DNA of 64,000 bases from Zingiber officinale (taxonomy: Eukaryota; Streptophyta; Magnoliopsida; Zingiberales; Zingiberaceae): assembly GCF_018446385.1 (NCBI RefSeq), contig NC_056004.1:32680492-32744491 (forward strand). The letters run 5' to 3'. Below the pieces are notes generated by a model. It was not told where the DNA came from. It did no database searches and saw nothing but the letters and a program-made list of their open reading frames with translations. Below, one piece after another: positions 56,534 to 64,000 of this stretch (position 1 is its first letter; each line of letters opens with the position of its first letter). Both the position numbers and the translations under genes were made by a program.

Positions 56534-58913
56534 TCAGCTGCAAGCGAGTCTTGCAAACGTCAGATAGCCTGTGTGTCCCCTGGATTCTTGGCAAGGTCTG
56601 GCTGTAACCGTAGTAGCTGTTCTCTCCCCCTGGCTATCATCGACATCATGGGGCGTGCAATGTCTTTTCTTGCGCATAGGACCAACAGGGCTCTCATGGT
56701 CAGCCTCTGATGTTGTCATTCTTTCCTCTCGGATTTCATAAGTTCGAAGTAGAACCTCAAAGGTCCTTATATCTGTATAAAACATGTAGATCATTCGATA
56801 ACAACAGAAAAGGAATCGGAATTGGCAGAAAAAGAACAGAGTTGGAGCAAAAAAAAAAAATGTTGAATACAACTAAACAACCGGCACCTAGAATAAGTTG
56901 CTGCATGTCTCCAATTAGCCTAACGTTTGGATCTAATCAGAGAGATAACAAAGGAAAGAAGAATAAACAAATGAAAAGTGATGGACACTAATAGGAAAGC
57001 ATAATTCTTTTCAGATATGATGCATCATACATTTATGAAGAGTGTTTGCACTATTCTTTAAACAAAAACACTATTCTTGAAGCTATGAGGATACTCAAGT
57101 CATTTTTTGCTTTGTGATGGTAAAGCTCACTATATTACTTGTTTGGATTAGTTTTGGTAAACTACAACTGGAGAATTCAGATAATGATAGAAGGAATAAA
57201 TGCGATGGCAGAAAAAGAACTATAGGCAGGAATTTTGATTGCGGAAGATAGCACGTGATAAATAGGCAACCTGTAAAACCTGATGTCAAAACCTCACACG
57301 AATGCTGCACTTGCTCGATGCATGGAGAAAATGAGCACAATACTCCATCTTGCTTCAACATTTTCCGAACAGATGGCAACGCTAACCAAGGTTGGGGAAG
57401 ATCCAAAAATACTGAATCTGCAGCTCCACAGAATTCTTCAGGAAATCCTTCCCCTTGAATGTCACGAACTGAGACGGTAACCAAGCTGCTCAATCCGTTC
57501 CTTTCAAAGTCTTCTCTGAGGAAAAAGAGCAGAATTATTAAGTCATATAGTTCATTGGGATGCTGAGAAAATATATTGAATACATAAGAGTTGGAAAATA
57601 TTAGCATCATTAAACATGAAAAACCATTTTTTATATAGCAAACAAATCTTCAACAGAATGAAATAAAAGACCATTTTTTCATTAAAAGCACTTTACATTT
57701 TCATATCTATAGAGTTTCATTCAACCCCACATTATCTCTATAGAATTGCTTTGAAATGCTTCCTATATAAGAAAAGTATGGAACATTAAACCCCACATTA
57801 CCCCATTGTTATCCATACTTGATCACTCTAACAGCTACACCTTGTCCCATGATTCACCACTTTGATTTTGGAGGCAATATTGTTAATGGACTTTAGATCC
57901 ACATTTGGAACCATGGCGAGAACCAACATGGCAACATCGTTCTCCCAACTATTCTTCTACATGTATCTGACCTATTCCCTCATCTCTCCTACTAGTGAGA
58001 TCTCTTGAAGGGTAAATATATGCCCCCACGGACATAGCCGAGTTGGTATTTAGGTAATAGATTGCCACATGAGAGCAAGGATCGAATCCCCTAGGAACAA
58101 TCTTATGGAATAAAATCTCTCCTACCTAGAGAGGTCGATTTACTCCCTTCATCTCGCTGTGGAGCTGGCGGTGAGGGGCGCTTGGAGTGAGCAAGTCACC
58201 TTGAAGTGCAAGTATGCACAATATGACAATTTTCAATTACAGAAGAAAAAATTGACCCAATTGGAATGGAGTAAATAAATGGAGTAAGCTTTCTAAAATC
58301 TGAAAACATAAAACACAATAAGGTACTCCAGAAACATCCTTTTTATTACAATAGTGACACTCCAGCGGCATCATTTGAAGGGCAAGTCCGAGGGCAAAGT
58401 GAAACATCTGCCCAATAAGCTTTAGCACTAAATCACGTGTACAACGCAATGTAAGATAGCTTACCTTGCCAAGGTGGCTCTTTGTGCGTGAAAGTCAAAT
58501 GTGTAAACGTGACCAGAAGGTGCCACGGCTCTAGCAAGAGAGGTAGTCAGAGATCCACTTCCAGTGCCAGACTCGAGCACAAGGCAACCTGGCACAACCT
58601 CAAGGTAGGAGATGACAAAGCTGATGTCCGCAAGGTACAAAATCTGTGTCCTGTGGCTCAGAACTAAGGTCCATAGCTCGGGCGTGGGTGCCAGCAGATA
58701 GATGAATCCACCCTTGTTGCTCAACACTTTGGAGCCAAAAGGTTGCCCGATCCAGTCCGAAAGCTTGAACACCCCAAACCTGTTCTGGAAGTCCAACCCC
58801 TTCTGCACTTTCACGGCCTTTATCCTGTCATGCCTTTCGTACACGATAACCAAATCTCCGTCACAAATGCAGCGCTGCAAGGAGCTCCTCTTCGAAGGAT
58901 CAAGGGACAACAT
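56534..58913 (-). CDS. TRM61: TRM61, tRNA m1A58 methyltransferase catalytic subunit (3 exons)
   Basis: Exons on the minus strand: 58913-58465, 57515-57271 and 56772-56534. Both introns are GT-AG. Total 933 nt, 310 residues, close to the family length in plants. The ATG at 58913 (MLSLDPSKRSS) is preferred; the GTG two codons upstream is not a start. Residues about 1-70 form the small N-terminal domain (GDLVIVYERHDRIKAV). SAM motif I is LVLESGTGSGSLTTSLARAV followed by GHVYTFDFHAQRA. The motif DLPQPWLA is the catalytic-region signature D-x-P-x-P-W. After exon 3 begins (DIRTFEVLLRTYEIREERM) the C-terminus is polar. TRM61 with TRM6 methylates A58 of tRNAs, stabilising initiator tRNA-Met. The frame is intact. 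It faces the ABCI20-like gene tail to tail. Confidence 0.93.
58026..58198 (+). mobile_element. tRNA-derived SINE in TRM61 intron 1
   Basis: A-box-like TAGCCGAGTTGGTATTTAGG and B-box-like GGATCGAATCCCC, 35-40 bp apart, followed by CTCTCCTACCTAGAGAGG as in the SINE at 48808-48999. Possible flanking repeats start CTTGAAG on both sides (near 58013 and 58200), but they are diverged. It is on the opposite strand to TRM61. Confidence 0.75.
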
Positions 58914-59310
58914 GGCCACTACGGTGCAGAGGAGAGATTGAAAATTACGATTTTGGCGCTCACTAGGTTTAGAAGAATAGCACTGATACTACAATAACTG
59001 GATCTAACACAAAATGGATCAGAAATGCGGTAGGGAACGAGGAGGACGAAGGGGATGAATAGGGAGGAGAAGGCGGTTGGCCGCCGGATAAATTGGTTTC
59101 CGCAGGAGGAAGAGACGAACGAGATGAATGAAATATGCAGGAGGGAAAGATTGAGAGGAGCTCGCCGCACTCAGGCCTGCAGCACTCGCCGCACCGAGAG
59201 GAGGTTTAGGAAGAGGAGATCTCGGCCTCACCAGCACTGTGGAGTGGAAGCGTTTGCTAGGATCGTGCAAAAAAAAACACAAAAAACAGGCGGCCGGCTG
59301 GAGCTAGGGT
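58914..59310 (-). promoter_or_regulatory. 5' leader and promoter region of TRM61
   Basis: C/T-rich sequence on the minus strand (CTTCTCCTCCC, CTCTTCCTCC) directly upstream of the ATG, typical of plant leaders. AAACCCTAGCTCC near 59305 is a telo-box-like motif common upstream of plant translation and RNA-processing genes. No TATA box assigned. Confidence 0.45.
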
Positions 59311-59366
59311 TTACTTACACAATCATAAAATAATTATATTAGGTTTTTATGCTAATGATATCAATT

Positions 59367-59367
<1 letters not shown>

Positions 59368-59401
<34 letters not shown>
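59368..59401. repeat. Poly(T) run of about 34
   Basis: Uninterrupted T run at the edge of the foldback element. It could be a retroposition tail or slippage. Confidence 0.85.
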
Positions 59402-59404
<3 letters not shown>

Positions 59405-59406
<2 letters not shown>

Positions 59407-60800
59407 TGTCCATAAAAAATTCAACTGGTTACAACCGAGTAGATAATTTTAAAAAAAATCCATCACATGTCATAATTTTAAAATTACCAAACATCGGCAC
59501 TAGGGGGGCCGCTAAGGTAGCGGATCTATCTTTTTTAAAATTACCAAACACACTTCCTATTTCATCCCAGTTCAAATCAATTCAACTGAAAAATAAATCA
59601 ATTGAATCTATTTCATTCTGTTTAAAAAATTCATCAATCAATTTCGATTAAAATCAACTGATGAACCTATACGAAATAAATTCCTATATTTCATCTAGTT
59701 CTTTTGATTATAAAAATACTATCAAACATCAATTTGACCCAATATATTAAAAGCAATGATTTTTGAACATAAATTAGTTTTTTAAATACATTCGTATTCA
59801 AAAAACACTACTTCCAATATATTACATCGAATTAATATTTGATAATATTTTTACAATTAAGAGAACTAAACGAACACATAGAAATTGATTTCATGTCATT
59901 TCAAGGTCTTTAGGTCCATCAGCCAATTTCAATCGAAATCGACTGATGGACTTAGAAGAACCTAAATAAAATCAATGTAGGTTCATTCAACCAAAATCGG
60001 TTGATGGACCTAGAGAGCTTGGAATGAAGTGAAACTGGATCCTATGAGTTCTTCTAGTTCTTATGATTATATCGATTTTCTCAAATATTACTTTGACCCA
60101 ATATATTGAGAGCAGTAATTTTTTAATACAAATTAATTTTTTAAATATATTCATATTTAAAAAATCACTGCTCTTAATATATTTGATCAAATTGATGTTT
60201 GATAATATTTTTATAATCAGGAGAACTAGACGAACACATAGGAACTGGTTTCATGTCATTTTGAGGTCTCTAAACCCATCAGTTAGTTTCGACCAAAATC
60301 GGCTAATGGACATAGAGACCTCGAAATGATATGAAACTAGTTCCTATGTGTTCATCTAGTTTTTCTAATTATAAAACTGCTATCAAACATCAATTTGACT
60401 GAATATATTGAGAGCAATAATTTTTTAAATATAAATTAATTTTTTGAATACATTCGTATTTAAAAAAATCATTGCTCTCAATATATTTTGTCAAATTAAT
60501 ATTTGATAGTATTTTCACAATCAGGAGAATTAGACTAACACATAGGAACTGATTTCATATCATTTCGAGGTCTCTAGCTCCATTAGCCGATTTTAGCTGA
60601 AACTGACTAATGAATTTTTTTTTTCAAACACAAAGAAAGAAATCAATTCAACTGGAAAATTTTTCCAATCGAATTGATTTGAGGATGAGGGTAAAATGAG
60701 AAGTAGGTATGCAATTTGGTAATTTTAAAACTATGATACGTGATTTGAGTATTTTGAAAACTTATCTACTAGGTTTGGTAAAAAACTGTAAAAAATTTTG
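59405..60800. mobile_element. Foldback element with long inverted ends and palindromic core
   Basis: The left arm 59428-59490 (GAGTAGATAATTTT..., CATGTCATAATTTTAAAATTACC) is inverted at 60706-60770 (GGTAATTTTAAAACTATGATACG..., AACTTATCTACTA). Further inverted matches lie around 59565-59600 and 60640-60680 (AATCAATTCAACTG). The interior has alternating units with AGGTCTCTAG, CGACCAAAATCGG and ATATATTGAGAGCA in both orientations. No coding potential. The interior resembles the array at 15505-17850. Confidence 0.65.
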
Positions 60801-60924
60801 TAGAGATTTTTTTTATATATAATGAAGAAAGGAGTAGGTTTTTATATTTTTTTTAATAAGTCATCACGTATAATATAATATATAAATACATATAAATTAG
60901 TACCTCAAACTCATAAATTGGACT

Positions 60925-61039
60925 TGATAAGGGTGAGTTAGACCCATCGAGTAGTGCAATTCCCCAACAGCAAGCTACTGTAATGGACTCTCGAACGAAT
61001 ACTATATTTGATCTTAGCCAAAAAAGCCGAGAAAGGTGT
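60925..61039 (-). pseudogene. U2 snRNA pseudogene with internal deletion
   Basis: On the minus strand ACACCTTTCTCGGCTTTTTTGG followed by CTAAGATCAAATATAGTATTCGTTC (broken here as 22 and 25 bases of the U2 5' region) corresponds to the U2 5' end. The sequence then jumps to a 3'-like TTGCACTACTCGATGGG. The branch-site-pairing GTAGTA is ATAGTA. The Sm site and middle stems are missing, leaving about 115 nt against nearly 200 in plant U2. Confidence 0.75.
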
Positions 61040-61060
61040 GCTTTCTAACCGTCAGCCCTA

Positions 61061-61125
61061 GGTATTTATAGAAACTTCTCCATTCATGGTGTTGTCCATT
61101 CTAAGACTATAGAGAATCATAATAG
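61061..61125 (-). promoter_or_regulatory. snRNA-type promoter of the minus U2 copy
   Basis: TATAAATACC at 61070-61061 is about 22-31 bp upstream of the RNA start. A block TAGTCTTAGAATGGACAAC further upstream matches the block at the plus U2 copy where an USE-like CTCACATCTTAG stands. Here the USE is decayed. Confidence 0.5.
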
Positions 61126-61469
61126 TGCATATTTTTTATATATATAAAAAAGACATTAACTTAATTTTATTTTGGACTTCACAAAAATTAGTAAGTAAAA
61201 GATGCATATTCTTAATAAAATAGTAAGATAGTAAGATTAATGTAATCAATTGACATAAAAAAGCTCAATTAGAGAGTCTCATTCTATTTTAATATCTTAC
61301 TATTTAATTAAGAATCTCGATCTATAATAATTCATTTTGGTGAAGTACAAAATTAAATTATATTAATGTCTTTTTATCTTTTCATACCGAAAATAATTTT
61401 AAGGCTTATTAATAATTTTCTCTAATTATTTTTTATATAAAAATATGCACTGTCATGACTCTCTTTATG

Positions 61470-61520
61470 CTCACATCTTAGAATTAACAATACTACGAGT
61501 GGAGAAATTTATATAAATAC
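61470..61520 (+). promoter_or_regulatory. snRNA-type promoter of the plus U2 copy
   Basis: CTCACATCTTAG resembles the plant USE (TCCCACATCG) and lies about 35 bp before ATATAAATAC (61511-61520), which is 25-34 bp upstream of the RNA start. This is the spacing expected of plant Pol II snRNA genes. Confidence 0.5.
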
Positions 61521-61544
61521 CTTGGACTGATGACATTATAAAGC

Positions 61545-61640
61545 ATACTTTTCTTGGCCTTTTAGCTAAAATCAAGTGTAATATCTGTTTTTATCATTTT
61601 AATATCTAATATAAAAAATTAAATTAATTTTTTATGAGAA
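61545..61640 (+). pseudogene. U2 snRNA pseudogene, plus strand
   Basis: ATACTTTTCTTGGCCTTTTAG and the following CTAAAATCAAGTGTAATATCTG match the U2 5' end with C-to-T and G-to-A changes. TTAATATCTAATAT and an AATTAATTTTTT Sm-like site follow at the expected places. The branch-site-pairing GTAGTA is GTAATA. The 3' stem-loops are not recognisable after about 61640. Confidence 0.78.
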
Positions 61641-61676
61641 AGAGTCTATTATAGTAGTTTGGTTCGCATCATTACC

Positions 61677-61971
61677 TGTTGGTGCAGGGTGCACCAGAAT
61701 CGAACCTGAATTTTGATATTGTCAAATATTTAAGTTAAGTCTTGTTATGATCTAACAAGTTGACTAAGTGTGCAGGTTGTTTATTCAATCGGAAAAAGTC
61801 CTAGTTGGAGGCTAGGCAAGAAAGACTTAGGAGATCATGGAAGCTAGGCGGAAAGACTAAGTGAGTTGAGAGGATTCAACACTTGGCGGAGAAACTTGAT
61901 AGATTTGGAGGATTGTAGATTGAGGGAAAGTCCTGGGTGGCCGATCCAATGCTAAGCAGTAAAGTCTAAAT
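61677..61971 (+). mobile_element. Copia LTR, left part (interrupted)
   Basis: Begins TGTTGGTGCAGGGTGC and holds AGTCCTAGTTGGAGGCTAGGC-like hairpin units. The solo LTR at 61972 interrupts it. The LTR continues at 62924. Confidence 0.7.
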
Positions 61972-62923
61972 TGTTGGTGCAGCGGGACTGGCAAGAGAGG
62001 AGTGGTGAATTGCCTACACATAAAACAAAACCCTCCTCATTCTTTCAACTCAAGAATAGCAACAATAATAAAATAAAACAGAAATAAAAGTAAAGCAGAG
62101 AAGAGAAGACTCAGGGTTTTACTTGGTTACAACCTAGATGGTTGTTAATCCAAGACAGTTAAAAAAACACACTATGATTCTCCTTCACTATAGGCGGAGA
62201 AGCCTTTTTACACACTAAGAAAGCTCACAAGTTGTTAGGAATTTATTACAGAGTTGAGTCACTAATTCCTAGCTCCAATGGGCCTTTATATAACTCCTAG
62301 AAACTCTATCTCGAGTCTTGAGGGTGCCTCTAAAGGGGTTGAGGGCGCCTCCAGCAGAGGCATCGGATAAAACTTTATCCAAAATTGAAACGGTCAAGTA
62401 GACTAGGTCGAAGGCGCCTTCAATGGCATTGAGGGCGTCTTCAATGTTGAGGGTGCCCTCAATGCTGTTGATGGCGCCTTCAATGTTGAGGGCGCCTTCA
62501 ATGTTGAGGGCGCCCTCAATGCTGTTGAGGGCGCCTTCAACCTGCATGGTATAAATAACTTTCAGCTTCTCTTTTCTTCTTCTTCTGATGCTCCGATCGC
62601 TTGGGTGATTTCGGCCAGCCGAAATAGGGCTCACTCGAACCCAATTTCTGACCTTCTCCTCGAGCAGGCTTCCGTCCCGGCTTCTCGCCCCTCGAACGTC
62701 TCACACATTCTTCTCATCCACCAGAGTAATCTTCTGTAGCTCTTTCGTCCTTCGGACGCACCGAGCCCGTCGGCTCCCTTCCCGTGTCGTCCTTCTCACT
62801 AGTTGCGTCTTCTGCTCGCCTTCCTACGCTCCTAAGTTCCTGCACACTTAGACACAGGGATTAAAGCAAAAAAGACCCAACCTAACTTAGTTGATCACAT
62901 TAAAATAACCACAGGGTTCAACA
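61972..62923 (-). mobile_element. Solo copia LTR, minus orientation
   Basis: 952 bp from TGTTGGTGCAGCGGG to GGGTTCAACA on the plus strand. Flanks are TAAAT (61967-61971) and CAAAT (62924-62928), a probable 5-bp duplication with one change. Content order (GGTGAATTGCC, AAGCCTTTTTACAC, GTTCCTGCACACTTAGACACAGGG, TTGATCACAT) parallels the intronic LTRs at 49595 and 52701, which are minus-strand. A TATA-like TTATATAAAGG lies on the minus strand at about 62283-62293. Confidence 0.75.
62395..62545. repeat. Minisatellite of 18-21-bp units in the solo LTR
   Basis: Unit TTGAGGGCGCCTTCAATG repeats about eight times with variants that add CTG. Because units are multiples of three, the minus strand stays open as (N)IEGAL repeats. 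Each unit contains GGCGCC. Confidence 0.85.
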
Positions 62924-63346
62924 CAAATATGTCTGAAGGACCATGTTTGGCAGGTAGGTTAAGGTAAGTAACTGGAGGAGTGATAGTGAGGTCATGTTCC
63001 TAAAAGGAACAACCTAAGGTCGCTGATCTAACTGAAGAAACTAGGAAGGTTTCCAAGTTAAGATCAAAATAGTTCTACTGTTTAATACTACTCATGCATC
63101 AAATATATTATTACTGTGCTAACCTCTGTTTTACAGGATTATATGTCTAACACTATTTTATAGATCCAGCATGATCGGTCGATCGAACGCAGGAATCGGT
63201 CGACCGAACTAGGTTGACTCAAACCAGATCAGAATCGAATAGAACATAGCTTCCGATCTAAGCTTGATCGATCGACCAAGCAAGCTAATCAGTTGACCGA
63301 ACCTTGATGACTCAACACAAATCAGATCGAGCCGAAGCAAAGAAGG
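62924..63346 (+). mobile_element. Copia LTR, continued, with GTTCC block and ATCGGTCG palindromes
   Basis: 62947-63023 is the conserved hairpin block (GTTCCtaaaAGGAAC). 63170-63300 has ATCGGTCGATCGAACG-type palindromes. It is cut at 63346 by the next LTR. Confidence 0.65.
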
Positions 63347-64000
63347 TGTTGGTGCGGAAAACATCAGACGATCAAACCTGGGTTTTAATTATGTCAAAGG
63401 GTCCAAAGTTAAGTTGTCTTGTGATCTAACAAGGTTGATTAAGCTTGTAAGAAAGTCCTAAGTTGTCTTAGGCAAAAGTCCTAGCCGTGGCTAGGCAGGT
63501 GGAAAATCCAAGGAGGAGGTAACCTTAAGTTCTAGGGGTGGTAACCCTATGCTATGGAAAACCCTAGGGGGTGGTAACCCTAGGTGATGGAAATTCCTAG
63601 CTATGGTTAGGGAGGTGTAAAACCCTAGGGGGTGATAACCCTGGGTTATGGAAAACCCTAGGGGGAGGTAACCCTAGGTCCTAGGGGTGGTAACCCTAGG
63701 TGGAAAGTTCAGTCGATCTGGAAGACCGGTCTGGCAACAGGTAACTTCTCTTGAGAGGAGTATGCGAGGACCCGTTCCCCGGTGAGGGAACAGTAGGCGT
63801 CGGTTCAACCTAGGGTTTCTAGAGGAAATCCGAAGTCAGAATCGAACAGTCTGAAGGCTGTCAAAGTTATTTATTTACATATTATCTGCTATATGCTAAC
63901 TCTATTTTGTAGGAGACTAACACTTTTTAGGATTAGGATTGACCGAGATCGGTCGACCGAACGTCAAGATCGATCGATCGAACCTTTAAGCAGCAAGATC
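63347..64000 (+). mobile_element. Copia LTR running off the window end
   Basis: Starts TGTTGGTGCGGAAAAC. It contains perfect hairpins CCTAAG/CTTAGG (63457-63462 with 63467-63472) and CCTAGCC/GGCTAGG (63480-63486 with 63489-63495). A tandem array follows with AACCCTAGGGGGTGGTAACCC units (63500-63710), then the conserved block at 63729-63803 (GTTCCCcggtgaGGGAAC, TAGGCGTCG), and ATCGGTCGACCGAACG palindromes from 63948. Confidence 0.7.

Noticed and set aside
63540-63710. CCCTAGGG/AAACCCTA words suggesting telomeric DNA
   Set aside because: The units are about 30 bp with GGTGGTAACCC spacers and belong to an LTR array; they are not TTTAGGG repeats.

Overview
The window is nuclear DNA of a flowering plant. 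It holds two intron-containing host genes in about 60 kb of nested transposable elements. The evidence is plant-type LTR retrotransposons (Sirevirus-like Ty1/copia, Tekay-like and Athila/Tat-like Ty3/gypsy), two tRNA-derived SINEs, U2 snRNA-like sequences with plant-type promoter spacing, and GT-AG genes whose closest recognisable relatives are plant ABCI19/20/21 and TRM61. A monocot, perhaps of the Zingiberales, is my weak guess from the style of the retroelements. Nothing here proves it.

Layout. 1-12651: the 3' end of one copia element. Its LTR is split by a complete 10.5-kb Sirevirus-like element on the minus strand (1700-12222, duplicated target GCTAC). That element has decayed gag-pol, an env-like reading frame and two LTRs. 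12652-15313: an internally deleted gypsy element on the minus strand. 15505-18012: an array of roughly 0.35-0.5-kb palindromic units ending in a CACTA-like terminus. 18279-26412: remnants of gypsy LTRs and an Athila integrase fragment. 26413-44879: a gag-only copia element on the plus strand. Its 3' LTR has been cut twice, by a non-autonomous Athila/Tat-like element (31863-40934) and by a 2.7-kb LTR-like insertion (41245-43949, duplicated target ACCGG).

46045-56051 (+) encodes an ABCI20-type soluble ABC ATPase in seven exons. Intron 2 is 8.2 kb and carries a MITE-like element, a SINE and a gag-only copia element inside an older LTR. 56534-58913 (-) encodes TRM61, the catalytic subunit of tRNA m1A58 methyltransferase, in three exons. 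The two genes converge, with about 480 bp between their stop codons. From 59.3 kb to the end lie a foldback element, two head-to-head U2 snRNA pseudogenes, and a chain of copia LTRs with a solo LTR nested in them.

The least explained signal is in the LTRs. Several otherwise different copia LTRs carry tandem units that each fold into a short hairpin. The stem sequence changes from unit to unit but both arms change together. They also share a block with a GTTCC/GGAAC hairpin. Further in, they carry arrays of ATCGAT-rich or GGCGCC-rich palindromes. This points to a structured regulatory architecture maintained across element families. All coordinates and motif readings were made by eye. No search or alignment program was run.
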